From a bacterium (GTDB lineage: Bacteria; Spirochaetota; Spirochaetia; JABEVK01), in assembly GCA_021781625.1 (NCBI GenBank), contig JAJXWL010000006.1:13249-27538 (forward strand): a stretch of 14,290 bases of DNA, given 5' to 3'. The notes below the pieces were generated by a model, which saw only the letters and a program-made list of their open reading frames with translations, searched no databases and was not told the origin of the DNA. Position 1 is the first letter of the stretch. Every line of letters begins with the position of its first letter. Made by a program: the position numbers and the translations under genes. Of the stretch, positions 7,068 to 13,908 are shown piece after piece.

Positions 7068-9573
7068 AACCCTCTTCCTCTTGCGTGGTGCTACCGTACT
7101 CGATTTTTGCACCCTTGGGCAAGGGCCTTTCTCGGCCCCGCCACTGTTCTAAGAATTTTGCAATCCGGGGGGTGAGGTCTCGGCGCGGCAAAACCCAGCG
7201 CGGGGTTTCGGGTACCGAAGCCAAAAAGGCCTGCCCGTAAGCCTTGTTGACCAAGCGGTTATCGAGAACGACAATGGCCCCGTAGTCAGCCGAATGGCGA
7301 ATCAAACGACCAAAACCCTGCTGAAATTTCATAACAGCTTCGGGCAGACTATAGGACATAAAGGCATCCGCTCCCGAGCGTTTAAGGGCCTCTAAACGGG
7401 CGGCGAGTACGGGCTCGCTGGGGACTCGGAACGGTAAGCGCACCATCACAACCAGGCTCAGGGTTTCGCCAGGGCTGTCGATGCCCTCCCAAAAGCTATC
7501 CGTCGCCATGAGCACACTCGACACTTCGCGCTTAAAGCGTTCTAGCAGCCGGGTTCGGTCTTCGTCACCCTGGCGGTAGACGGGGATTCCCGCTTCGACC
7601 AAAGTGGGTCTTACGGCAGTATAGGCTTTGTTCAGTGCGTCATACGAGGTAAAGAGCACCAGCGCACTACCGCCGCACGCCGTTAGCAGACTGCTCAGGT
7701 ATTCGGCAACGGCAGGGGTAAAAGCCTCGCTGTCCGGCGGAGGAAAATCGGCGGGGATACCGACAACCACTCGCGACGAATAATCGTAAGGGGAAGGAAA
7801 TAACCCCAAAAGCCGCCGTTGGGGAGGTACGAGGTCAAGCCCCAAACGGCCGCCCCAGTAGGTGAACTTGCCTTGGACAGCCAGGGTTGCCGAGGTAAAC
7901 ATGACGGTCGAAAAGGGCTTAAAGACCGCGTCTTGAAAAACCTGACGCACACTCAGCGGAGACACCGTCCAGGTAATAAAGGTTTGACCGAGGGCATCTC
8001 GGCCTTTTTGAAACCAAAAGATGTCTTCGGCTAGGCCATCCCAATTTTTAAACCGATCCAACAGCTGAGCTAAACCTTCGAGTCGGCGTAGGGTCGTTTT
8101 GAGCTCTTGGACTTCGGGAGGGCGTTCTTCTTGATCCTCCCAAGCCTCAGCTAAGTCCTCACAAAGATGCAAGAGGTTGCTCAGTGGTTTTTGTAGGCTG
8201 TGGATGGACGGTACTATAGTTTCTTGCCACCACGCCCCCTGCTCTTTGGTAAGACGCAAGGAAGATTCGCTGGCCAAGGCTTCGGCTAACAGACGGTCGG
8301 TGGCCTCGAGCTGTGTGGTCAAGGCAAATATGAGCCCCGGGATTTCCCCAAGGGTTAAGTTTTGGGTAAACAATCCCCTCAGAGGGGGTATCAACCCAAG
8401 CTCGGCCCCCCGGCGCTTGCGATAGAGGCGGTTTAACTGCTTTTGAAGCAAAGGTCGGGCAAACTCGCCCGAAAAGTAGCTGGTTGCGCTTTTTTCAAGG
8501 CTGTGGGCCTCATCAAAGATCAACCGCTGAAACGGCGGTAGCACTGCGGCGGTTTCAAAGCCCAATCCTTCGACCCGTAAGGCTAGATCCGCAAACAAAA
8601 GATGATGGTTGGCTATTAAAATCGATGCAGCCGAGGCTTCTTTTCGCGCTTTAGCCAAAAAACAACTCTCGGCTTGGGCACAACGCACTCCAGAACACGC
8701 ATCCACGTCACTGCAAACCCGGCTCCAAAGCTCTTCGGCAGGGGGACTGGTTAATTCTTGAAAGGCTCCCGTTCGTGATTGGGCCGCCCAATCCGCCAAA
8801 CGGGTCAGTTCAGCAACACTCTGAAGGTCTGCCGGGTCCCTAAGCTCTTCGGCCAAGCGGTGGGGGCAGAGGTAGTTTCGTCGTCCTTTGACCAAAACGG
8901 TTTTAAGCTTTGTTCCTAAGGCTTTTTGAACAAAGGGAAGGTCTTTTTCAAACAACTGTTGCTGAAGGTTAATCGTCGCGGTGGCAATCACAAGCTTTTC
9001 AGCATTGCGTTGAGCCCACAGCACCGCCGGTAACAAGTAGGCAAAGGACTTTCCCACCCCCGTTCCGGCTTGAGCGACGACAACGCCGTCTTCGTTTAAA
9101 CCCCGAACAAACAGCTTTAAAAGTTCCAACTGTTGCTCACGGGCTTCATACGCGGGCAACAAGCGAGAAAAGGCCCCACCCGGGCGCAGGGCAGAAACCG
9201 CCTCTTCGAACGGCAGGGTTTGAATTTCGTGAAGGATGACCGGCTCGCTGACGGCGTAGACTTTTTCAGCATCATTATCGATGATCCAAAAGCCAATTCC
9301 CTGTTGCCCCAGGGTATTGGCTACCGAAAGGTCTGGTCGGCTGGGCTCTAAGAGACCCGAGGGGTGATTGTGAATCACGACATCGCCCCGTTCCATGTGA
9401 GGGTACAGAGCCGGAACTTCTTCGGCGGTGCCCCTGGCACCCACCTCTACCCTGGCTATTCGTTGATCCTCGCCGAGGTGACCAATAAATAAGACTTCGC
9501 GGCCCCCAGCCTGCCGAAGTTCGTGACGGATTTTTGCCAACGCTTCGTCGGAAAAGCGTTCTTCGGTCCTCAT
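7051..9573 (-). CDS. dinG: DinG-family Fe-S helicase with an N-terminal JAMM (RadC/JAB-like) domain
   Basis: This 840-residue protein is a fusion. Residues about 20-115 form a JAMM domain: HNHPSG at 68-73, then PSRPD at 77-81. This fits H-x-H-x7-S-x2-D exactly (His68, His70, Ser78, Asp81), with an upstream acidic residue (Glu26 is a candidate). The rest is an XPD/DinG-type superfamily 2 helicase: Walker A AGTGVGKS at 169-176; cluster cysteines Cys236, Cys293, Cys298 and Cys304, spaced as in DinG; DEAH at 354-357; TSATL at 560-564; and C-terminal motifs DSFWEGID at 692-699 and QGFGRLIRH at 752-760. Such helicases unwind R-loops, D-loops and replication blocks 5' to 3'. ATG 9573 is chosen because it overlaps the PNP stop as ATGA. 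The downstream PUR gene overlaps by 17 bases. What the JAMM domain cleaves, if anything, is unknown. Confidence 0.92.
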   Translation of the reverse strand: MRTEERFSDEALAKIRHELRQAGGREVLFIGHLGEDQRIARVEVGARGTAEEVPALYPHMERGDVVIHNHPSGLLEPSRPDLSVANTLGQQGIGFWIIDNDAEKVYAVSEPVILHEIQTLPFEEAVSALRPGGAFSRLLPAYEAREQQLELLKLFVRGLNEDGVVVAQAGTGVGKSFAYLLPAVLWAQRNAEKLVIATATINLQQQLFEKDLPFVQKALGTKLKTVLVKGRRNYLCPHRLAEELRDPADLQSVAELTRLADWAAQSRTGAFQELTSPPAEELWSRVCSDVDACSGVRCAQAESCFLAKARKEASAASILIANHHLLFADLALRVEGLGFETAAVLPPFQRLIFDEAHSLEKSATSYFSGEFARPLLQKQLNRLYRKRRGAELGLIPPLRGLFTQNLTLGEIPGLIFALTTQLEATDRLLAEALASESSLRLTKEQGAWWQETIVPSIHSLQKPLSNLLHLCEDLAEAWEDQEERPPEVQELKTTLRRLEGLAQLLDRFKNWDGLAEDIFWFQKGRDALGQTFITWTVSPLSVRQVFQDAVFKPFSTVMFTSATLAVQGKFTYWGGRLGLDLVPPQRRLLGLFPSPYDYSSRVVVGIPADFPPPDSEAFTPAVAEYLSSLLTACGGSALVLFTSYDALNKAYTAVRPTLVEAGIPVYRQGDEDRTRLLERFKREVSSVLMATDSFWEGIDSPGETLSLVVMVRLPFRVPSEPVLAARLEALKRSGADAFMSYSLPEAVMKFQQGFGRLIRHSADYGAIVVLDNRLVNKAYGQAFLASVPETPRWVLPRRDLTPRIAKFLEQWRGRERPLPKGAKIEYGSTTQEEEGYGYSG

Positions 9574-10382
9574 GCCGGTGTCGCCGCCCAAGCCGTCAAA
9601 AGCTGGGCCAGGGCCGCTTGAGCGTCCTTACCCGCTTGTTCCACTTCAGTATGGTTCAAAGGCTTTGCTGAAAGTCCGGCCGCTAAGTTGGTAACCACCG
9701 AAAGTCCTGCCATGGTTAACCCGCAAGAACGAGCCGCCAGGGCTTCGGGCACCGTTGACATTCCTACCAAATCGGCACCTATCGTCTTAAGAAACCGTAT
9801 TTCAGCAGGAGTTTCGTAATTAGGACCCGTCATCCCGGCATAAACACCTTCAGCCAAACGGTACCCCCAAAGCAGGCTGGCCAAATTTTGCAGTTGCGTG
9901 CGAAGGCTTACGCTGTAGGCCTCGGTCATATCAAAGAACCGAGGCCCAAACGACGGGTCATGGGGACCTACCAGCGGGTTCCCCCCCATCAGGTTGATAT
10001 GATCACGGATCAGCACTAAGTCGCCGGGATGGTACGAGGCGTGAATACCGCCGGCGGCATTTGTCAAAAGGATGTTTGCCACCCCCAAGCGATGGGCTAA
10101 AAAGGAGGGAAAGGCTGCCGTATGAAACGAGTACCCCTCGTAGTGGTGAAATCTCCCCAGAAACACCAGGGCTTTGGGACCAATTTTGAGCAGTCCCCTA
10201 TGACCGGCTACGGTCGAGCGAGGCATTCCCGGTATCTCGGCATACGAAAACTCTTGGCCTTCAAAGGCTTGTCCCACTTCCGAGAGTCCTGAACCCAAGA
10301 CAATGGCCAGCGGTGGCCGGTAGGAGGTACGAGCCAACAAGTACTGAGCCGCCTCGATCACTGAAAAATCCGAGTCCTTCAT
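9570..10382 (-). CDS. punA: Purine nucleoside phosphorylase (trimeric PNP-I family)
   Basis: This 270-residue enzyme splits inosine or guanosine with phosphate into the free base and ribose 1-phosphate, for purine salvage in the cytoplasm. Length and motifs match the trimeric family: LGSGLS at 29-34 (phosphate-binding Ser31), AGHRG at 59-63, GRFHHYEGY at 76-84, TNAAGGI at 107-113, GPNYETPAE at 186-194 (purine-binding Glu190), GMSTVPE at 207-213, and VVTNLAAG at 229-236 (Asn232), followed by NHTEV with His244. The Glu and Asn pair points to 6-oxopurines. The start at 10382 has a strong GGAGG at 10391-10387; an upstream in-frame extension would run into the control region. It is the first gene of an overlapping unit with the JAMM-helicase and PUR-protein genes. 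Confidence 0.95.
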   Translation of the reverse strand: MKDSDFSVIEAAQYLLARTSYRPPLAIVLGSGLSEVGQAFEGQEFSYAEIPGMPRSTVAGHRGLLKIGPKALVFLGRFHHYEGYSFHTAAFPSFLAHRLGVANILLTNAAGGIHASYHPGDLVLIRDHINLMGGNPLVGPHDPSFGPRFFDMTEAYSVSLRTQLQNLASLLWGYRLAEGVYAGMTGPNYETPAEIRFLKTIGADLVGMSTVPEALAARSCGLTMAGLSVVTNLAAGLSAKPLNHTEVEQAGKDAQAALAQLLTAWAATPA

Positions 10383-10398
10383 AGAGCCTCCGGTTCTC

Positions 10399-10428
10399 AC
10401 ACTACCAAAAAAAAGCAAAGTCGGCCAA
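10399..10428 (-). promoter_or_regulatory. Weak candidate promoter for the PNP-helicase-PUR unit
   Basis: On the minus strand TTGGCC (10428-10423) and TAGTGT (10404-10399) are 18 bases apart, with a T8 run in the spacer. They match 4 of 6 and 3 of 6 of the sigma70 consensus. The predicted start would fall near 10392, right at the GGAGG of the PNP gene, giving a very short leader. This is the only reasonable pair in the 96-base gap, but the match is weak. Confidence 0.25.
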
Positions 10429-10442
10429 TTCCTTAGGCTTCC

Positions 10443-10471
10443 TTGACAGGAAAAATCCTTTCTTTTAGGGT
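10443..10471 (+). promoter_or_regulatory. Candidate promoter for the aspartokinase operon
   Basis: A perfect -35 TTGACA (10443-10448) is followed by a 17-base spacer and TAGGGT (10466-10471), which keeps only the TA...T of the -10 consensus. The -35 sits in a small inverted repeat, TTCCT-TGAC-AGGAA (10439-10452), a possible operator. The same AGGGTGG that overlaps the -10 also looks like a Shine-Dalgarno for the ATG at 10479. If this promoter is used, the transcript would start at the ATG and leave that ribosome-binding site out. No lysine riboswitch fits in the short gap. Confidence 0.35.
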
Positions 10472-10478
10472 GGTGCCC

Positions 10479-11819
10479 ATGGTCGTTTTTAAATTTGGCG
10501 GAACTTCGGTACAAGACGCCGAGGCAATGAAGCAAGTCTTAGAAATCATCAAGCCCCATCGGCAGACGGGCTTGATTCTGGTCAGCTCGGCCATGGCTGG
10601 CGTCACCAACACCCTTGTTGAGTTGATTCAGGCCGTCAAAGCTGAGGACCGCGCCACCGCCGAAACGCTGTTAAATGCCCTCGAAGAGCGACATACCCGG
10701 GTTCTGGACGCCTTGACCTCCCAGGCCCGCGATATCGCTTCGGACGCCCTCAAGGCCGTGTTTCGCGATATGCGGACACTTGTTAAAGGGAGCTTTTTGC
10801 TCGGAGAATGCTCACCGCGTGTTTCGGATGCACTGTTGGGCTCGGGCGAATTACTCTCGACGGCTCTGTTGCACGGTCTAGCTTTGCAAGCAGGTCTTGC
10901 ATCTCACCTTCTGGATGCGCGAAAACTCTTGGTCACCGATGATCGGTTTGGCGAAGCGGGGGTCTTGTGGCCTGAAACGCAAGCTAAAGTTTCGGCTGTT
11001 CTAACTCCCGAACCAGGAATCGTCTATATTCTTCAGGGGTTTATTGGTGCAACAATTCACGGGGTAGCTACCACCTTAGGGCGAGGCGGTTCTGACTACT
11101 CGGCCTCCCTGTTTGGCGCAGCGGTACAAGCCCAACGGATTGAAATCTGGACCGACGTCAACGGTATTATGACCACGGATCCTCGAAAAGTGCCGACGGC
11201 CCATTCGATTCCTGTCATGACGTATGCCGAGGCCGCCGAGTTGGCCTTTTTTGGTGCCAAAGTTGTACACCCGGCGACGATCCAACCCGCCGTTGAACGG
11301 GGTATACCCGTTCTCGTCAAAAATACCAAAAACCCCACTCATCCGGGAACCATCGTGCAGGGCGAAGCCCCCTTGTCAGGGGTCCGGGCCATTGCAGGCC
11401 GCCAAGGCGTCACGTTGATCACAGTCACCTCAGGCCGTATGCTGATGGCCTACGGGTTTTTAAAAAAACTCTTTACAATTTTTGATGCCTTTGAAACCTC
11501 GGTCGATCTTATTGCCACCAGCGAGGTTTCGGTGTCCATGACCATCAATAGTTGTAAAGACCTCGCTGGTTTACGGCAGGCCCTGGAGTCTCTCGGTACC
11601 GTGCGCATTCAACCCGACATGGCTATTCTTTCACTGGTCGGTAAAGATTTGTGGAAAGACGGCAAGTTCTTGGTCGAAGCGTTTGCGGCTCTGCAAGGAA
11701 TTCCCGTTCACCTCGTCTCGATGGGCGCGTCAGAAATTAATGTTTCGTTGGTTCTCAAGGCCAGCGAGCTCGATGAGGGCGTGAGGCGAACCCACCGAGC
11801 TTTTTTTGATCAAAGTTGA
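10479..11819 (+). CDS. lysC: Aspartokinase, lysine-sensitive (LysC / AK III) type
   Basis: This enzyme phosphorylates aspartate, the first step toward lysine, diaminopimelate, threonine and methionine. At 446 residues it is close to E. coli LysC. Kinase-domain motifs are KFGGTS at 5-10, TTLGRGGSDYSAS at 198-210 and WTDVNGIMTTDPR at 224-236. Two C-terminal ACT domains follow (about 310-375 and 380-446), with DLIATSEVSVSMT at 343-355, the segment that holds lysine in AK III enzymes, and SMGASEINVSLVL at 414-426. Feedback inhibition by lysine is therefore likely, though inferred. The ATG is preceded by AGGGTGG; it starts right at MVVFKFGG, as the family does. It leads the plus-strand operon, and its TGA overlaps an in-frame TTG of the DapF-like gene. 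Confidence 0.95.
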   Translation: MVVFKFGGTSVQDAEAMKQVLEIIKPHRQTGLILVSSAMAGVTNTLVELIQAVKAEDRATAETLLNALEERHTRVLDALTSQARDIASDALKAVFRDMRTLVKGSFLLGECSPRVSDALLGSGELLSTALLHGLALQAGLASHLLDARKLLVTDDRFGEAGVLWPETQAKVSAVLTPEPGIVYILQGFIGATIHGVATTLGRGGSDYSASLFGAAVQAQRIEIWTDVNGIMTTDPRKVPTAHSIPVMTYAEAAELAFFGAKVVHPATIQPAVERGIPVLVKNTKNPTHPGTIVQGEAPLSGVRAIAGRQGVTLITVTSGRMLMAYGFLKKLFTIFDAFETSVDLIATSEVSVSMTINSCKDLAGLRQALESLGTVRIQPDMAILSLVGKDLWKDGKFLVEAFAALQGIPVHLVSMGASEINVSLVLKASELDEGVRRTHRAFFDQS

Positions 11820-11827
11820 GGCGTAAA

Positions 11828-12673
11828 TTGCCCCTTTCAGAACTCGACTTCATCAAAGCCGCCTGCGGGCATGGCGATTACCTGCTCCTCAGAGCCCAGC
11901 TCTCGGGCGAACAGCTTGAAGGCTCAGCGTTTCAAGAGCTGGCCAGGCGCTTGTGCTCCCGAAGGCGGGGGGTTGGCGCCGATGGGGTTTTAGCGTTTAC
12001 CCGCAAGCAAAGCCACCCCTGCACCGTCTATGCGTCCTCGCCCCGCTTTCCTGACGACACGATTTCAGGAGACGCTTTGTTTTGTGCCGCCCGTTTTCTT
12101 TTTGATCAAGGAGAATATGGAATCAAGCCGTTTCCTGTACAATTTCAAGGGCGCCTCTTTACTGTTGAGTCTGTGGATTCGCAGAACTTTCGGATCGAGA
12201 TTCCTCCGCCTTCTAACGCCGGCCAAGAGGCCGACTGGAATCGGCCCCTTCTTAGAACCAGGATTCAAGAGACAGACCTTGTTCCCTGGGAGGGGGCTTG
12301 TCGTTTAGGGACAGTCTATGCTCCGGCTTCTGACACGGCGGTCCTTCGCAAAACGGCTCGGACCTTGGCTCAGGCCCAGACGGCTCAAGCTCAGGGCTTG
12401 CTTCATCAACCTTTAGTTGCGTTTTCTACCCCGCAAAAAGACCTCGTGACGGCTTGGGTTTATGCTACAGGGTGGTTAGATCAATCCTTTGCTGCGGCGG
12501 CGGTGGCTCTTCATTCCCATCTCGAGGGGTTAAGCTCCAGCGAAGTTTTGGTCAGCTTGAACAATCAACCGTTTTACCTTCAGTTGGAACTTCCTGGGCC
12601 TCGAGTCTGGGTAACGGCCCCAGTTCGGTACATCTTTCAAGGACTTTACTCTGCAGAGACTTCCTTTTTCTAG
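11828..12673 (+). CDS. DapF-fold protein lacking the catalytic cysteines (probable pseudoenzyme)
   Basis: The fold signature of diaminopimelate epimerase is visible: LARRLCSRRRGVGADGVLAF (38-57) matches the family stretch ending GIGADGvl, and the C-terminal PGPRVWVTAPVRYIFQG (256-272) matches its closing strand. The active site is not conserved. The first catalytic motif, normally M-C-G-N-G-I-R-C, reads I-S-G-D-A-L-F-C (79-86), so the catalytic Cys is Ser80. The second, normally in E-R-G-x-G-x-T-x-A-C-G-T-G, reads ATGWLDQSFAAAA (213-225) with no Cys. The substrate Asn of GND is also missing (GHGDY). Epimerase activity is therefore unlikely. TTG 11828 is chosen because GAGG lies six bases upstream; TTG 11816, overlapping the lysC stop as TTGA, is the alternative. 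Coupling to aspartokinase hints at a role in the same pathway, such as regulation or binding. Confidence 0.78.
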   Translation: MPLSELDFIKAACGHGDYLLLRAQLSGEQLEGSAFQELARRLCSRRRGVGADGVLAFTRKQSHPCTVYASSPRFPDDTISGDALFCAARFLFDQGEYGIKPFPVQFQGRLFTVESVDSQNFRIEIPPPSNAGQEADWNRPLLRTRIQETDLVPWEGACRLGTVYAPASDTAVLRKTARTLAQAQTAQAQGLLHQPLVAFSTPQKDLVTAWVYATGWLDQSFAAAAVALHSHLEGLSSSEVLVSLNNQPFYLQLELPGPRVWVTAPVRYIFQGLYSAETSFF

Positions 12674-12706
12674 CAACTCCGTTTATCCTGTTCGCAGGAG
12701 TGAGGA

Positions 12707-13126
12707 ATGGACCCCCTGTTTGACCGGCTGGGAAGATTGTTTCGATCGTGGAGTACCGACAAATCCTCCGATTCGTTCACCGAGGATCCCGATCAACGCG
12801 CGGCCGAAGAAGAGCTTGACGCTTTTCTTCGCGGCGAGCCCCCTCGTAGACCATCTTCGCAAGGCTCAAAATCCTATCATCATGAACGACCTACTCACGA
12901 AGCCCCAAAACCCGCCCTCGACCCGAAAATCTTGTCCGCCTATCAGGTTTTGGGTCTCACGGGAAATGAATCCTGGGGAGCCATCGAGACGGCCCATAAA
13001 GCCTTGCTGAGACAGCACCATCCCGATAGACATGCCAACAACCCCCGGGCCTACCAAGAAGCCACGCTGATCTCTCAACGCCTCAACGAGGCCTTCCAAA
13101 CCTTAAAAAAGCATTGGGGTCGCTAA
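12707..13126 (+). CDS. J-domain protein (DnaJ-like co-chaperone) with C-terminal J domain
   Basis: Residues about 76-137 of this 139-residue protein form a J domain: helix I (ILSAYQVLGL), helix II (WGAIETAHKALLRQ), the HPD tripeptide at 105-107 and helix III (EATLISQRLNEAFQTLKKHW). HPD is essential for stimulating DnaK-type ATPases. No Gly/Phe linker, zinc-finger or client-binding region of true DnaJ is present. The N-terminal half has an amphipathic start (MDPLFDRLGRLFRSW) followed by an acidic and then proline-rich linker, which is unusual because the J domain is at the C-terminus. AGGAGTGAGG lies just ahead of the ATG. It sits 33 bases after the DapF-like gene, and its TAA overlaps the ATG of the RNase D gene by one base (TAATG). 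Client unknown. Confidence 0.88.
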   Translation: MDPLFDRLGRLFRSWSTDKSSDSFTEDPDQRAAEEELDAFLRGEPPRRPSSQGSKSYHHERPTHEAPKPALDPKILSAYQVLGLTGNESWGAIETAHKALLRQHHPDRHANNPRAYQEATLISQRLNEAFQTLKKHWGR

Positions 13127-13905
13127 TGCCCCAGGAGCTTTGGATCGCTTCCGCCTCAACATGGGAACAACACGCCCCCCGCTTGGCAAACGAATCGGTA
13201 TTGGCCGTCGATCTTGAGGGCGATTTTATGCTTTACCGCTACGGTCGTCGCATTTGTCTGTATCAACTGGCTTTTGAAAATGGCGATATCTGGTTAATTG
13301 ATCCTCTGGCGGGCTTTTCACTCGACAAGCTTTTTCAAGCTTTTTCAAACCCTAGCCAAATCAAAGTTTTTTGGGGTGCCTCGAATGATGTCAGGTACCT
13401 GAAAGCCTTGGCGGGCTGTCGAGTTCAAGCACTCGTCGACCTTTGGGAAGCCGCCAAATTGATCTTGCACCCTCGCCCTTCGTTAGCGATGGTTCTTCAA
13501 GAAACCTTGGGGGTGACCATTGCCAAAGAAGTGGCTCTACAAACCTCGGATTGGAACACCCGTCCCCTTTCCGAGGAGCAACGTCGCTATGCGGCCCAAG
13601 ATGTACGGTACCTGTTGCCCGTGTGGCAGGGCTGGAAAGCCACCTTGACCGGAGCCTTGGCCACCGTCTTTCAAAAACGAATGAACCACCTTTTGACGCT
13701 TGAGGTAAAACCCGAGTTGCCCCCCCTCGAACGGATTAAGGGGAGGTTTCTCCTGACGCCTGATGAACTCGAACGACTGAAACACTTAGCCGAAGAACGT
13801 GAAATCGAAGCCCAACGCAGGGACCTGGCCCCCTGGCGTTTGGCTGAAAATGACAAACTTTTAGCCTGGGCCAAAGCAGGACAAACTCATGCTTGGGAGA
13901 CTTAA
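13126..13905 (+). CDS. rnd: RNase D-like 3'-5' exoribonuclease (DEDDy), short form
   Basis: The DEDDy exonuclease core is complete in this 259-residue protein: VDLEG with Asp29 and Glu31, FWGASNDVRYLKA with Asp88, and YAAQDVRYL with Tyr155 and Asp159. RNase D trims the 3' ends of tRNA precursors and other stable RNAs. E. coli RNase D is about 375 residues with two HRDC domains. Here only one helical HRDC-like stretch follows (about 200-255: RIKGRFLLTPDELERLKHLA, then EREIEAQRRDLAPWRL and DKLLAWAKAG), so the C-terminus is shortened. ATG 13126 is chosen because it overlaps the J-domain stop as TAATG and has GGGG six bases upstream. Activity is likely because the acidic residues are intact. Confidence 0.9.
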   Translation: MPQELWIASASTWEQHAPRLANESVLAVDLEGDFMLYRYGRRICLYQLAFENGDIWLIDPLAGFSLDKLFQAFSNPSQIKVFWGASNDVRYLKALAGCRVQALVDLWEAAKLILHPRPSLAMVLQETLGVTIAKEVALQTSDWNTRPLSEEQRRYAAQDVRYLLPVWQGWKATLTGALATVFQKRMNHLLTLEVKPELPPLERIKGRFLLTPDELERLKHLAEEREIEAQRRDLAPWRLAENDKLLAWAKAGQTHAWET

Positions 13906-13908
13906 CTT

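Noticed and set aside
9574..9591. Longer start for the helicase (MGGDTG...)
   Set aside because: It would add six residues inside the PNP gene; the ATG at 9573 makes a standard ATGA overlap and is the simpler start.
6738..10382. Defence-island interpretation of the helicase/JAMM cluster
   Set aside because: Some antiviral systems pair JAB domains with E1/E2-like proteins, but none of these is present, the neighbours are housekeeping genes, and base composition does not shift. A repair or RNA-DNA hybrid role is more likely.
10383..10478. Possible lysine riboswitch or attenuator ahead of aspartokinase
   Set aside because: The gap to the divergent PNP gene is 96 bases, too short for the lysine riboswitch, and no terminator hairpin or leader peptide with Lys codons is present.
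10383..10535. Longer PNP reading frame starting at 10535
   Set aside because: It would run through the control region and over the start of lysC. The 10382 start has a strong GGAGG, and the extra residues have no counterpart in the PNP family.
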